A stretch of 47,111 nucleotides of DNA from Cyanobacteria bacterium K_DeepCast_35m_m2_155 (GTDB taxonomy: Bacteria; Cyanobacteriota; Cyanobacteriia; PCC-6307; Cyanobiaceae): the NCBI GenBank assembly GCA_016882285.1, contig VGQS01000006.1, forward strand, positions 1 through 47,111, given 5' to 3'. This document shows positions 33,253 through 45,363 of the stretch, one piece after another. Each line of letters opens with the position of its first letter. Positions within the stretch are counted from its first letter, which is position 1. A program made the translations under genes and the position numbers. Under the pieces are notes generated by a model. That model was given only the letters and a program-made list of their open reading frames with translations, did no database searches and was not told the DNA's origin.

Positions 33253-34779
33253 ATGGCCACTGCGCTGCAGTCTCTTCAGCAGCATCTGCATCAGACCCGA
33301 CTGCTGGGTTCGATCAGCAGTGCTCTCTATTTCGATCAGAACACGGTGATGCCCGCTGCCGGCGCTGACTGGCGCGGCGAGCAGCTGGCCTTGCTGGCAA
33401 CCCAATTGCATGAGCGCCAAAGCAGCAGCGCCTATGCCGATCTGGTGGCCGCGGCTGAAGCCGAGCTGCACCCCGACGATCCAGAGCCGCGCCATCGCAA
33501 CCTGGCGCTGTTGCGGCTGGAGCTTGAGCGTCAGCGCGCGTTGGATCCTGCCCTGGTGGCCGCCCTGGCACAGGCTCAGTCTCGCGGTAATGCCATTTGG
33601 CAGAACGCTCGCCAGCGCAATGATTTTGCGGCCTTTGCACCAGCGCTTGAAACCTTGCTCGCCCTGCGCGCTCAGCAGGCGAGCCAACTGCAGGCAGCTG
33701 AACCTGAGCTGCGCAGTCCCTGGGAGGTGCTGGCCCAGCCGTTTGAACCCGATGTGAGCAAGGCCCAGCTGCAGGAGCTGTTTGCGCCACTGCGCGCTGA
33801 GCTGCCGGCGCTTCTTGACCGTGCCCGCTGCATGGATGCGGCGCAGGGCAGGGCAGCGTCACCTGAGCACGACCTGCCAGAGCCAGTGCAGGAGCAGCTC
33901 TGCTCGGAGCTGCTCGCAAGCTGGGGCTACAACGCGGAGCAATGCCACCGGGCCCGATCGGCGCATCCGTTTTCATGCACGCTTGGACCTGGTGATTTCC
34001 GCATCACCACACGGGTGGTGCGTGGTCAGCCGCTCTCGGCGTTTCTGGCAACGGCCCACGAGTGGGGTCATTCGCTCTATGAGCAGGGCTTGCCCCGTGG
34101 CGATGACCATTGGTTCCCCTGGCCCCTGGGCGAAGCCACCTCGATGGGCGTGCATGAGTCGCAGTCGCTCTTCTGGGAGTGCCGTGTGGCGCGCAGCAGG
34201 GCGTTTGCCCAGCGCTGGCATCCGCGTTTCAGCGCTGTGCTGGGCGGCGACCCCTGGGGCGGCGAGTTTGGCTTCTGGCGCGCGTTCAATCCCCTCAAGC
34301 CGGGCTTGATCCGGGTGGAGGCTGACGAACTCAGTTACTGCCTGCACATCGTGCTGCGCTACCAGCTCGAGCTGGACCTGCTGGAAGGCGATCTGCCGGT
34401 GGCCGAGTTGCCGCAGCAGTGGAACCTGCTGATGCAGGAGCTGTTGGGTCTGACGCCCTCAACCGACCGTGAGGGTTGTTTGCAGGACATCCACTGGGCA
34501 GAGGGGCTGTTTGGCTATTTCCCCAGCTATGCCCTGGGGCACCTGATCAGTGCCCAGCTCGCAATGGCGATGGAACAGGCGCTTGGACCGATCGAAACGC
34601 AGATCGCAACAGCTCAGGAGTCGGCCTTGCAGCGCTGGTTGTCAGACCATGTCTGGTTATGGGGACGCAGCCTTAATGCCGGCGAGCTCGTGCAACGGGT
34701 CACCGGCCAGCCGCTGCGTGCCGAGCCCTTTCTGGCCTATCTGCGCGGCAAGCTCGAGCGCCTGGAGACCGGTCCTTAG
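33253..34779 (+). CDS. Carboxypeptidase M32
   Basis: TAHEWGHSLYEQGLPR (HExxH-type), DPRITTR-like GDFRITTRV, MGVHESQSLFWE. Confidence 0.94.
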   Translation: MATALQSLQQHLHQTRLLGSISSALYFDQNTVMPAAGADWRGEQLALLATQLHERQSSSAYADLVAAAEAELHPDDPEPRHRNLALLRLELERQRALDPALVAALAQAQSRGNAIWQNARQRNDFAAFAPALETLLALRAQQASQLQAAEPELRSPWEVLAQPFEPDVSKAQLQELFAPLRAELPALLDRARCMDAAQGRAASPEHDLPEPVQEQLCSELLASWGYNAEQCHRARSAHPFSCTLGPGDFRITTRVVRGQPLSAFLATAHEWGHSLYEQGLPRGDDHWFPWPLGEATSMGVHESQSLFWECRVARSRAFAQRWHPRFSAVLGGDPWGGEFGFWRAFNPLKPGLIRVEADELSYCLHIVLRYQLELDLLEGDLPVAELPQQWNLLMQELLGLTPSTDREGCLQDIHWAEGLFGYFPSYALGHLISAQLAMAMEQALGPIETQIATAQESALQRWLSDHVWLWGRSLNAGELVQRVTGQPLRAEPFLAYLRGKLERLETGP

Positions 34780-34814
34780 GATCACGGGCTGCAACTGCGC
34801 GCCCCGCTCTGCCC

Positions 34815-35402
34815 ATGGCCAACATCGACCACGCCCCCAGCCGCACCATGCTGAACCTGCTGCATGTGCTGCCGGCTTTTGCCGATGAGGGCGCGCTGCG
34901 GCTCAATGCGATCGTCGAGCTCAATTCGATGACGATCAACAAGTACGAGTTGATCACCGAAACCGGTCATCTCAAGCTCGATCGGGTTGGTTATTCGTCG
35001 CTGGCCTACCCCTTTGCCTATGGCTGCATTCCCCGCACCTGGGATGAAGATGGGGACCCGCTTGATATCGAAATTGTCGGTGTCACCGAACCGCTGATTC
35101 CAGGCTCCTTGGTTGAAGCCCGCATCATCGGCATCATGACCTTTGACGATGGTGGTGAGGTCGACGACAAGGTGATCGCTGTTTTGGCCGACGACAAGCG
35201 CATGGATCACATCACCAGCTACACCCAGCTGGGTGACCATTGGCTCAAGGAAACCCAGTACTACTGGGAGCACTACAAGGATCTCAAGAAGCCCGGTACC
35301 TGCAAGGTCAATGGCTTTTTCGAGCCCACCGAAGCGGTTCGCATCATCAAAGAGTGTGAGCAGCGCTATCTGCAGCAGATCGACGCCAAGCTCGTCAACT
35401 GA
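34815..35402 (+). CDS. ppa: Inorganic diphosphatase
   Basis: ELNSMTINKYELITETGHLKLDR, YPFAYGCIPRTWDEDGDPLDIEIVG. Confidence 0.93.
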   Translation: MANIDHAPSRTMLNLLHVLPAFADEGALRLNAIVELNSMTINKYELITETGHLKLDRVGYSSLAYPFAYGCIPRTWDEDGDPLDIEIVGVTEPLIPGSLVEARIIGIMTFDDGGEVDDKVIAVLADDKRMDHITSYTQLGDHWLKETQYYWEHYKDLKKPGTCKVNGFFEPTEAVRIIKECEQRYLQQIDAKLVN

Positions 35403-35474
35403 ACGCTGAGCGAGTCGAAAGAGATTCTGCAGATCTGCTGGATCGCCCCATTCAGCAGTCGCCATCCCCTTAAG

Positions 35475-35693
35475 GTGTCAGCCACTGACCCTTTCATTGT
35501 GAGTCCGGCTCCGTTTCCCCCTTCCAGCCCGAACCATGGCTGTCAGCGTGGGGCCGAGCACACGGCTCTCAAGTGGGGGTGTGACGGAGAGCTCTCGGCG
35601 CTCGATCTGCAGCGCATTCTGGAGCGTCTCACCGCCGTTGATCCTGCGGCCGAGGCGCTCAGCCAGCATTTCGATTCGGCTCAGCTCGGTTGA
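35475..35693 (+). CDS. Small hypothetical protein
   Basis: GTG start; [35 protein letters not shown]; last 13 nt overlap the convergent ClC gene. Confidence 0.45.
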   Translation: MSATDPFIVSPAPFPPSSPNHGCQRGAEHTALKWGCDGELSALDLQRILERLTAVDPAAEALSQHFDSAQLG

Positions 35694-37651
35694 GTGTCGC
35701 CCAGGCTGCGGCGAGCCAGGGCCCTGGCCTTTCCATCACGACTGGCCAGGCCGCACAGGGTCTTGGCGCTCAGCCCCGAGCCCGGCAGGCCATGGGGTAG
35801 CGCGGCCACACCCTCAGCGGGCACAGCAAACACCGGCAGCTGCCTCAGACCATTGGGCTCGAGTTGATCTTCAAGTTGGGCCAGCTGGGCGGTGCTGGGC
35901 AGCCAGATCAGCTCGTCGCGCAGGCAGTCGCGCAGCACACTGGTGCCTTGCTGGCGGCTCAAGCTGCGCTGGAGATCGGCCAGAGTAACCAGGCCGATCA
36001 CCCAGGGGCCATCCACCACCAACAGGCAGTGGCCATGCGCTTCAACCAGGCTGTTGAGGGCGTCTGCGGCGCTGGTCTCTGCTTCGAGCAGCAAGGGGGC
36101 TTCGGGTTCCAAGGCCTCGCAGACACTCAGCCGGCTGAGCACGGCTCGCCGCTGCTCTTCGCTGGGATCGGGCCCCAGCAGACCCGGATCCTGCAGCCCT
36201 TGCCAGCGCTCGACCAATGCAGCGCTCAGGCCTGCTGCTGCCATCAACGGCAGCACGATGCGAATATCCCGGGTGAGCTCAAACAGCAGGATCAGGGCCG
36301 TGAGCGGGGCTCGGGCGCTGCCAGCGAGCACCGCCGCCATGCCCACCATGGCGTAGGCCGGTGGCGCGGCGACGGCCAGATGCAGCCCACCCGTGCCCAG
36401 CACCTGCCCGTAGCAATTGCCCAGAACAGCCCCCAGCACCAGCGCCGGTGCAAATCCGCCACCCACAAAGCCGGTGGCGTTGCTGAGGCCAGTGGCAAGC
36501 AGCTTGGCGCCCAGCAGCAGCACCAGGGTCAACAGGGGAATGCCACCGCCATTGCCGAGCAGCGCTTCGATGGTGTCGTAGCCGACGCTCAGCACCTGCG
36601 GAAACTCCAGGGCGATCGCGCCGACAGCCAGGCCCCCGAGGGCACCAGTCAAGCCAACGGGCAGCTGCCGCAGCAGGTTCTGCAGGCGCTGGTTGCGCCC
36701 GAGCGCCAGCAGCTTGATCAGCGCCACCGACATGAAACTCGCCAGCACACCCAGCCCCAGATACAGCGGCAACTCCCAGAGGGAGCGCACGTCGTAAGCC
36801 GGCAGCCGCAGGATGGGCGTATCGCCCAGCCCCACCTGAACCACCAGGGTTGAGGTGATGGCGGCCACCAGCACCGCGCGCAGGCTGGGGCGCCCCCCAA
36901 GGCCGCTGAAGCTGCCTTCAAAAGCAAAGAACACACCGGCGATCGGGGCTTTGAAACCGGCGGCCAGGCCCGCCGCCACCCCTGCCGCCACCAGGGCTTT
37001 CTGGCTCTGGGGCGTCAGCCGCGCCTTCAGGGCCAGCCACAGGCCGATGTTGCCGCCCGATTCGACGCTGGGTCCTTCAGGCCCCAGTGACGCACCGCTG
37101 CCCAGGCTCAACGAGGCGCTCAGCAACCGCAGCAGCGGGAGCTTGGGCGCGGCAGCCATGTCGCCATCGGCCATGGCCATCAGACTGGGCAGTCCTGGTC
37201 CTAAATCGCCCAGCCAGCGCCGCAGCACCCCGACCAGTGCGCCGCCCAGGGTGGGCACCACCAGCACCGGCCAAAGGCTGAGCCAGTCGGGCACCTGCAG
37301 GCTGGGTAGGGGCGGCGGTTCGGGTGGTGGTGGCGGCGGCGGCAGTAGACCCAGTCCCCCCAGGCCGATCTGCAGCAGTTGTTGCAGGGGGGCGGCACGC
37401 AGGGGCGCAACCGGCGGTGGTGGTGGGGGCGGCACGGGCAGCTCCAGCGGATGCAAGGGGCTGCGGCCGATCGTCAGCAGCCCCTCCACAAAGGGCCCGA
37501 ACAGAAACGTGTTGATGAACCCCAGCAGCTCATGGAATCCCACCACCGCCAGTCCCGTCAGAACCCCGAGCAGGGCGGCCCAGGCCAGCAGGTTCCATTG
37601 CAGCGGCGGGGCCTGAAGCTCGCCGTCAGGCCTCGGGGCGAACGGTTGCAA
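35681..37651 (-). CDS. ClC family chloride channel/antiporter with CBS domains
   Basis: [55 protein letters not shown]-terminal CBS pair; start uncertain (ORF extends to 37750; TTG at 37651 reduces hemC overlap). Confidence 0.9.
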   Translation of the reverse strand: MQPFAPRPDGELQAPPLQWNLLAWAALLGVLTGLAVVGFHELLGFINTFLFGPFVEGLLTIGRSPLHPLELPVPPPPPPPVAPLRAAPLQQLLQIGLGGLGLLPPPPPPPEPPPLPSLQVPDWLSLWPVLVVPTLGGALVGVLRRWLGDLGPGLPSLMAMADGDMAAAPKLPLLRLLSASLSLGSGASLGPEGPSVESGGNIGLWLALKARLTPQSQKALVAAGVAAGLAAGFKAPIAGVFFAFEGSFSGLGGRPSLRAVLVAAITSTLVVQVGLGDTPILRLPAYDVRSLWELPLYLGLGVLASFMSVALIKLLALGRNQRLQNLLRQLPVGLTGALGGLAVGAIALEFPQVLSVGYDTIEALLGNGGGIPLLTLVLLLGAKLLATGLSNATGFVGGGFAPALVLGAVLGNCYGQVLGTGGLHLAVAAPPAYAMVGMAAVLAGSARAPLTALILLFELTRDIRIVLPLMAAAGLSAALVERWQGLQDPGLLGPDPSEEQRRAVLSRLSVCEALEPEAPLLLEAETSAADALNSLVEAHGHCLLVVDGPWVIGLVTLADLQRSLSRQQGTSVLRDCLRDELIWLPSTAQLAQLEDQLEPNGLRQLPVFAVPAEGVAALPHGLPGSGLSAKTLCGLASRDGKARALARRSLGDTQPS

Positions 37652-38576
37652 AAATCTCCTCCAGGATTTCCCCGGCGCCTTGGGCCTTGAGCTTGTGGGC
37701 CAGGGTGATGCCGATGGCCTCCGGTGCGTCCTGGCCGCCGCGGGCCTCATCGCGGATCAGGCGCTGGCCATCGAGGCTCGCCACCATGCCGGTGAGCACC
37801 AGTTCCTCACCCTCGAAGCGGGTGTTCACACCAATCGGCACCTGACAGCCACCTTCGAGCTCGCGCAGGAAGGCGCGCTCGGCCAGGCAGCGGCGGGCGG
37901 TGGGTAGGTGCTCGAGCACTTTGATCTGCTCCAGCACAGCGGTGTCGCCCTCGCGGCATTCGATGCCGAGAGCCCCCTGTCCCACGGCGTGCAGCGAGAT
38001 GCTCGGATCGATTAGTTCATGAATGCGATCACCCAGCCCGAGGCGACCCAGGCCCGCGGCCGCCAGGATCAGACAGTCGAATTCACCCGAATCAAGCTTC
38101 TCCAGGCGGGTGATCACATTGCCGCGCACGTCCTTGAACGTCAGGTGCGGAAAGTGATGGCGCAACTGGGCCAGCCGGCGCAGCGAGCTGGTGCCCACCA
38201 CCGCACCCTCGGGCAGGGTTGAGAGGGTTTTGTCCTTGTGTTTGGCGTGCACGACCAGGGCATCGGCCGGGTCTTCGCGTTCGGTGATGCAGCCCAGCAT
38301 CAGCCCTTCGGGCAGGTTGGTGGGCAGGTCCTTGAGGCTGTGGACGGCGATGTCGGCGCGGTCCACCAGCATCTGGGCCTCGAGCTCCTTGGTGAACAGG
38401 CCCTTGTCGCCGATCTTGGCGAGCGCCACATCGAGGATCTTGTCGCCCTGGGTGGCCATCGCCTCGATGGTGATCTCCAGGCCTTGGTGGGCCTTGGCCA
38501 GTTCATCACGCACCCAGTGGGTCTGCACCATGGCCAGCTGGCTGCGGCGGGAGGCGATGCGCAGGTGGTTGGCCAT
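37626..38576 (-). CDS. hemC: Hydroxymethylbilane synthase
   Basis: [52 protein letters not shown] at 38576. Confidence 0.96.
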   Translation of the reverse strand: MANHLRIASRRSQLAMVQTHWVRDELAKAHQGLEITIEAMATQGDKILDVALAKIGDKGLFTKELEAQMLVDRADIAVHSLKDLPTNLPEGLMLGCITEREDPADALVVHAKHKDKTLSTLPEGAVVGTSSLRRLAQLRHHFPHLTFKDVRGNVITRLEKLDSGEFDCLILAAAGLGRLGLGDRIHELIDPSISLHAVGQGALGIECREGDTAVLEQIKVLEHLPTARRCLAERAFLRELEGGCQVPIGVNTRFEGEELVLTGMVASLDGQRLIRDEARGGQDAPEAIGITLAHKLKAQGAGEILEEIFATVRPEA

Positions 38577-38677
38577 CAGTCCTGAATCACAGCTGCCAAG
38601 CCTAGGCACCGGCGGTCTCGCTGCTGAGTGATCGCTTTGAGTCGTGATCAGTCGTCGCGATCCGCTTGTCTGTTCTC

Positions 38678-39073
38678 TCAGCCAAACAGGTCCAGCGGGA
38701 GCGGGCCCCAGGTGTCCTCGGCGCCGGGATCGCCTGGGCAGTGGCCGGTGATCAGCAACCCCTGCCCCAGGCCGTTCTCGGGGCGCAACAGGTAGCGGCC
38801 GGTGTTCTGGTTGCCTTTCAGAAAGGCTGACTCCTGCACAGCGCTGCCGCTGGGGCTGGCCGGATCGGCCTCGAGCGGCGGCCAACCCAGGGCGGCTTCA
38901 AGCGCGCGCAGGGCCTCGATGGCTTCAGCGCCTGTGCTGGCCATGACGCCAATCGTGAACCAGTCGCAGGCGGCAAGCCGGGGCTCGAGCTCAGCCTTGA
39001 GGCTGTCGCGTTGGCTTGGATCCAGCTGTGGGGCGCTGCGCAAGCCGCGCAGATCGGCAAGGGACATGCTCAT
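38678..39073 (-). CDS. DUF1824 family protein
   Basis: [28 protein letters not shown]...[33 protein letters not shown]. Confidence 0.82.
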   Translation of the reverse strand: MSMSLADLRGLRSAPQLDPSQRDSLKAELEPRLAACDWFTIGVMASTGAEAIEALRALEAALGWPPLEADPASPSGSAVQESAFLKGNQNTGRYLLRPENGLGQGLLITGHCPGDPGAEDTWGPLPLDLFG

Positions 39074-40183
39074 TTACGGAGTGTTCCACACAAAGCGCGA
39101 CGAGGCCGCATAGTTCCAGACGAACACCACCAGAATCCCGGCCAGTTGCGCCCAGAAGGTGTCCCGGGCCACAAAGCTGTAGTACGCCGAGGCCAGCCCC
39201 ACATTGGCCAGCACTGGCAACGAGGCCACCAGCAGAAACTTGAGCAGTCCCCGCAGCAGGGCCATGCCTTCCAGCCGTTGAAAGCGGAAGGTCAAGGCGT
39301 TGTTGATCAGGTAGTTCGAGCTCGCTGCGCTCACCACCGCAAAGGGCAAGGCCTGCTCAAAGCCAAGCCCGATCAGCGCCATCAACAGTTGGGTCACCAG
39401 CAGCTGCACCACCACCCCAGAGGCGCCCACCAGGCCAAAGCTGATCGCCCGCCGCGGCAGCAGCCTCAGGCTCAAGCTATGCAGGATTGAGATCAGAAAA
39501 TCCCAGAAGATCGCCAGATCGAGTTTGGAGCTGCCGTAGCTGCGGGGTTGAAACTGCAGCGGCACCTCGGCAGTGGCCAGCCGCCCGCGGCTCACCGCCA
39601 GGAGCTCATAGAGAAACTTGAAACCGTTGACATCGACAGCGCGGATCAGCGGCAGCAGGGGCTCGAGCCGCAGCGCAAAACATCCGCTCATGAAGTCGCT
39701 GAGCTCGCTGTAGCGCGGCGGCAGGCTGAAGCGGGCACAGGCGTTGGCCCAGGTTGAGCCCGCTTCGCGGCGGCCGCTCAGCCCGGCAATGCTGGCCTTG
39801 GGGTGAAAGCGACTGCCAATCACCAGATCGAGGTCGCTTGCACACAGGGTGTCGATCGCCTGCGCCACGGTTTCCGGCGGGTGCTGCCCGTCGCTGTCCA
39901 TGACCACAGCGACATCGCCGGTGGCATCGAGCAGGCCTTCTTTGATGGCGCTGGCCAGACCTGAGCGCCCTACGCGCCGGATCAGCCGCAGCCTCGGTTC
40001 GCGGTGGGCCAGCTGCCGCACCAGCTCGGCCGTGCCGTCGGCCGAGTCGTCATCGACGACGAGGATCTCGAGGTCGAACTGCCGTTGCAGGGGCAGCAGC
40101 TGGGCCAGCAGCGGTTCGATGTTGCCCCGCTCGTTGTAGGTGGGCAGAACGATCGAAACCCGTGGGGGCATGGCATGCATCAC
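39074..40183 (-). CDS. GT2 family glycosyltransferase fused to GtrA-like membrane domain
   Basis: VSIVLPTYNERGNIEPLLAQLLP, VVDDDSADGT, DSDGQHPPE (GT2/DPM1-like), then four-TM GtrA-like C-terminus. Confidence 0.92.
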   Translation of the reverse strand: MMHAMPPRVSIVLPTYNERGNIEPLLAQLLPLQRQFDLEILVVDDDSADGTAELVRQLAHREPRLRLIRRVGRSGLASAIKEGLLDATGDVAVVMDSDGQHPPETVAQAIDTLCASDLDLVIGSRFHPKASIAGLSGRREAGSTWANACARFSLPPRYSELSDFMSGCFALRLEPLLPLIRAVDVNGFKFLYELLAVSRGRLATAEVPLQFQPRSYGSSKLDLAIFWDFLISILHSLSLRLLPRRAISFGLVGASGVVVQLLVTQLLMALIGLGFEQALPFAVVSAASSNYLINNALTFRFQRLEGMALLRGLLKFLLVASLPVLANVGLASAYYSFVARDTFWAQLAGILVVFVWNYAASSRFVWNTP

Positions 40184-40247
40184 GACAAAGTCGGCGGGAT
40201 CACCGCCGACTCGGGCACCGTAAACCGGCTTTGGCCTGGGCTTGGTC

Positions 40248-41588
<1,341 letters not shown>

Positions 41589-41957
41589 GGAACGACTGAC
41601 GGTGGGATAGAGGCGTCGCGGCGATGCGATGAACTGATCACCAATCGAGACGGCAACCTGCGAGGCCTGCCGGACGTGGTGAACACAAACGGTGATCCAG
41701 AACAATTGACGTGGGCAACGGCATGCACTGCCGATGACAGACCGCAGACGACGCGCTGACCAGCCAGCAGGTGGACCGATGGCGGTCCGTCAAGCGTTCT
41801 AGTGGTGCAGGCAGTTGGTTTGAGGAGTGTCGATGAACCGGTTTGGCCGAAGCCTGATGACAGCTGTCAGGGGTGGTCGCAGACCGGGAGGCCAGTAATG
41901 GAAAGCCTTCATGGAGAAGGTCGTTTCCTGGCGCTCGCTTCGGGTCTTCCCTCTGGA

Positions 41958-41977
41958 CGGAACCTTGCCTGGTTCCG
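41958..41977. other. Perfect inverted repeat CGGAACC-TTGCCT-GGTTCCG in rpoD/priA intergenic region
   Basis: 7-bp perfect stem, 6-nt loop, no T-tract. Confidence 0.6.
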
Positions 41978-42041
41978 ACAGCAGTCGATCGACTGCCCAA
42001 CACTGTCATCTTAAGAATGGCGAGACGCCTTTGCAAGCCTG

Positions 42042-44264
42042 GTGGCAAGCCAATCCCAGATCGCAGCGCCGCCCTGGCTCCAGGTCTGGCTCGAAGCGGG
42101 CCGTGAAGGGCAGGTTTTCACCTACGGCAATCCCCAGCAGATCCCTGTGCAGCCAGGTGATCTCGTGCAGGTGCGCCTGCGCGGCCGGCGCCATTCGGGT
42201 CTGGTGGTTGAAGCCCTTGAAGACCTGCCCGGCGAACTGGGGGCTCGCACGCTGCAGCCCATCGAGAGCCTGCTGCAGGCCGCCGCGGTGACGACCCGCT
42301 GGCAGGCCTTGATCGCCCAGGTGGCAGTCCACTGCCACGCCAGTCGCTTTTTGACCCTCAAGAGCGCCCTGCCGTCGGCCTGGCTGGGCCAGCGCGCGCA
42401 GCGGCCTGCCAAGGCGGCGCGACCCCAGTGGTGCATCGAAGGACCACTGCCTGGGGCCGAGAGCACGCGGCTCACGGCGGCTCAGGGGGCCCTGCTGAGC
42501 AGTCTCGAGGCCGCCGGTGGCGCGTTGCCCCTGGTTCAACTGTGCGGCCAGGGCGGCCACAGCCGTGCCGTCCTAGCGGCGCTTGAGCGCCGAGCGCTGG
42601 TGAGGCGCGTACCGCTGGCAGCAGCACGTCCTGCGGTGGACTCGGCGCGCCGGCTTAATCCTGAGCAGAGTCTGGCCTGCAAGGCCGTGCTGACGGCCGA
42701 ACCGGGCTCCACCCTGCTGCTCTGGGGGGTCACCGGGGCCGGCAAGACCGAGGTCTACCTGCAGGCAGCGGCAGCGGTCCTGGCGCGGGGGCAGAGCGTG
42801 CTGCTGCTGACACCCGAGATCGGTCTGATCCCTCAACTGCTCGATCGCGCCCGCAGCCGCTTCGCTGACGCGGTGCTCGAGTACCACAGCGGCATGGCCG
42901 ATGGTGAGCGGGTCGCCAGTTGGCGCAAGGCTCTTGATCCATCGCAGCCCCGTTTGGTGGTGGGCACCCGTTCGGCGGTGTTTTTGCCCCTGCCTCGCCT
43001 GGGCCTGATCGTGCTCGATGAGGAGCACGACAGTTCGTACAAGCAGGAGAGTCCGATGCCCTGCTACCACGCCCGCGATGTGGCCCAGATGCGCGCCCAG
43101 CAGGACGGTGCCGTGCTGCTGCTGGGCACCGCAACGCCATCGCTGGAGACGTGGCAGCGCTGTGAGATCGGCGAGATCGCGCTGTTGAAGCTGCCCTCTC
43201 GTATCGGTGGGCGCCCCCTGCCCCCGGTGCGGCTGGTCGACATGCGCCAGGAACTGGCCCAGGGGCATCGGCGGCTGATCAGCAGGCCCCTGCTCGATCG
43301 GCTCCAGCAGGTGGGCGAACGCCGGGAGCAGGCGGTGGTGCTGGTGCCGCGGCGTGGCTATCGCTCGTTTCTGAGTTGCCGCAGTTGCGGTGAGGCGGTG
43401 CTGTGTCCGCACTGCGATGTGGCGCTGACGGTGCATCGCAGCAAGGCCGGCAACCAGTGGCTGCGCTGCCACTGGTGCGATCACCGCCAGAACGTCAGCG
43501 ATCGCTGCAGCCATTGCGGCTCTTCAGCGTTCAAGCCCTTTGGCGCCGGCACCCAGCGGGTGGTTGAGCAACTGGCTGAAGATCTGCCCGAGCTGCGGCT
43601 GTTGCGCTTCGATCGCGACAGCACCCGCGGCCGCGATGGGCACCGCCAGCTGCTGCAGCGCTTTGCCGCCGGCGAAGCCGACGTGCTCGTGGGCACCCAG
43701 ATGCTGGCCAAGGGAATGGATCTACCCAGGGTCACCCTGGCTGCGGTGCTGGCTGCCGATGGCCTGTTGCATCGGCCCGATCTGCGGGCCAGTGAGCAGG
43801 CCCTGCAGCTGATGCTGCAGCTCGCAGGCAGGGCCGGCCGCGCTGAACTGCCCGGCGAGGTGCTGGTGCAGACCTATCTGCCCGAACATCCGGTGATTGC
43901 TCACCTGGTCAGTGGCGATTACGGCGCCTTCCTGGCCGAAGAGCTGGAGCTGCGCCGCCGCGCCGCGCTGGTTCCCTTTGCCAGAGCCGCCCTGCTGCGG
44001 TTTGCAGGTCCGTCCGCCAGCGCAACGGCAACGGCTGCCGCTGCTGTGGCCTCAAGGCTTGAGCCCCAGGTGCTGGAGGCAGGTTGGTGCTTGATCGGTC
44101 CGGCACCGGCGCCTGTGGCCCGTGTGGCGGGCCGCAGCCGCTGGCAGTTGTTGCTGCACGGGCCTGCAGGCGGTGCCATCCCATTGCCGGCTGAAGCTGA
44201 GCTGCGCGGCAACCTGCCCGCTGGGGTGAGCCTGGCGATCGACCCCGACCCGCTGGCCCTTTAG
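42042..44264 (+). CDS. priA: Primosomal protein N' (replication restart helicase)
   Basis: LLWGVTGAGKTEVYLQA, LIVLDEEHDSSYKQE, zinc-binding CRSCGEAVLCPHCDVALTVHR...CHWCDHRQNVSDRCSHCGS. Confidence 0.95.
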   Translation: MASQSQIAAPPWLQVWLEAGREGQVFTYGNPQQIPVQPGDLVQVRLRGRRHSGLVVEALEDLPGELGARTLQPIESLLQAAAVTTRWQALIAQVAVHCHASRFLTLKSALPSAWLGQRAQRPAKAARPQWCIEGPLPGAESTRLTAAQGALLSSLEAAGGALPLVQLCGQGGHSRAVLAALERRALVRRVPLAAARPAVDSARRLNPEQSLACKAVLTAEPGSTLLLWGVTGAGKTEVYLQAAAAVLARGQSVLLLTPEIGLIPQLLDRARSRFADAVLEYHSGMADGERVASWRKALDPSQPRLVVGTRSAVFLPLPRLGLIVLDEEHDSSYKQESPMPCYHARDVAQMRAQQDGAVLLLGTATPSLETWQRCEIGEIALLKLPSRIGGRPLPPVRLVDMRQELAQGHRRLISRPLLDRLQQVGERREQAVVLVPRRGYRSFLSCRSCGEAVLCPHCDVALTVHRSKAGNQWLRCHWCDHRQNVSDRCSHCGSSAFKPFGAGTQRVVEQLAEDLPELRLLRFDRDSTRGRDGHRQLLQRFAAGEADVLVGTQMLAKGMDLPRVTLAAVLAADGLLHRPDLRASEQALQLMLQLAGRAGRAELPGEVLVQTYLPEHPVIAHLVSGDYGAFLAEELELRRRAALVPFARAALLRFAGPSASATATAAAAVASRLEPQVLEAGWCLIGPAPAPVARVAGRSRWQLLLHGPAGGAIPLPAEAELRGNLPAGVSLAIDPDPLAL

Positions 44265-45358
44265 CCCGGCAGTTCGGGCAGGCCAAAGCCCAATTGCCGG
44301 CGCAGTTGCTGCAGCACCAGGCTGAGCAGCAGCAGTGCTGCCACGGCAACAGCGCCAAGACCCAGCGGATTCCAATGCCACAGGTGCAGCACCAGCTGGT
44401 TGCTGGCGCCGCCCTGCAGACGCCAGCGCCAACGCGGTGTGCGTCCAGCCCCGATGGGCTCTGCCGCAGCCGGAGCGGCACTGCGCAGCGCCCGCTTGGG
44501 TACGCCTTCAAGCACGAGCTCAAGCTCTGGGGTGCTCCAGGGGCTGAGGCCGCGCAGGTCGAGCTCCAGCACAAAGCGCTCATCGATCGCCACCAGCCAG
44601 TTGCGGCTGCGCAGCTGCAGCTGCGGCTCTGGCAGCCCCGCCGCAGCCAAGCCTGAGGCACTGCTGATGCTCTGCTGCAGCCGGCGCAGGGCCTGGCGGC
44701 TGGGCAGCACTGGGGCCTGCAGCAGGGTGCTCTCTCCCAGCTGCTGCACCCGCCAGCCCTGCTGGCGCAGGTCCTTGATCCATTGCCGTTGCCAGGCCGG
44801 CAGCGCGCCGCCGCCACTGTCGATGCGATGGCTCAGTTGCAGCCGTCCGGGGCTGCTGAAGCGCAGGGTGCTGGTGACCTCGTTGCAGCCCCCGAGCAGC
44901 AGCGCCAGGGCAACCAGCAGGCTGACCAGCAGGGCAAAGCCCAGGGGGGCGCGGGTGGGGCCGACGGCTGGCGGCGGTGGTTCAGGGGGCCGTTGACGCC
45001 GGCGTCTCCGGCTCAGTTCGCCGAGCTGGCGCCCCACAGCCGGATCGCTGCCGCTCAGATCAGGCAGGGTGAGCGACCAGTCGCGCGGCCGCTGCAGAGC
45101 GGGTGCCTCCAGTACGCGCTGCAGCTCGCGGGCCTGGGCCCGCAGGCTGGCGTCGCCGCAGCTGCGCAGCCTGCGGCAGCACAGCAACGCCTCGTTGTTG
45201 CGGCCCAGGCCCAAGTACGCGGTCGCCAGCAGCAGCAGGGCCTGGCTCTGCTGCGCCTGAGCGCCTGCGCCCAGCAGCCTGATCACCTGGCCGTAGTCAC
45301 CCCGCTCGAGTGCGTGTTGCGCCTGCGCCAGCTGCACCTGCTCCGGCTGGTCGCTCAC
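44261..45358 (-). CDS. TPR-like repeat plus DUF3153-like protein
   Basis: N-terminal TPR-like LAQAQHALERGDYGQVIRLLG...LLLLATAYLGLGRNNEALLCCRRL; TM/lipobox-like LVALALLLGGCNEV; DUF3153-like region; C-terminal TM. Confidence 0.75.
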   Translation of the reverse strand: MSDQPEQVQLAQAQHALERGDYGQVIRLLGAGAQAQQSQALLLLATAYLGLGRNNEALLCCRRLRSCGDASLRAQARELQRVLEAPALQRPRDWSLTLPDLSGSDPAVGRQLGELSRRRRRQRPPEPPPPAVGPTRAPLGFALLVSLLVALALLLGGCNEVTSTLRFSSPGRLQLSHRIDSGGGALPAWQRQWIKDLRQQGWRVQQLGESTLLQAPVLPSRQALRRLQQSISSASGLAAAGLPEPQLQLRSRNWLVAIDERFVLELDLRGLSPWSTPELELVLEGVPKRALRSAAPAAAEPIGAGRTPRWRWRLQGGASNQLVLHLWHWNPLGLGAVAVAALLLLSLVLQQLRRQLGFGLPELPG

Positions 45359-45363
45359 CGTGA

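Noticed and set aside
35429-35438. Palindrome GCAGATCTGC after ppa
   Set aside because: Short, no T-tract, likely chance in this composition
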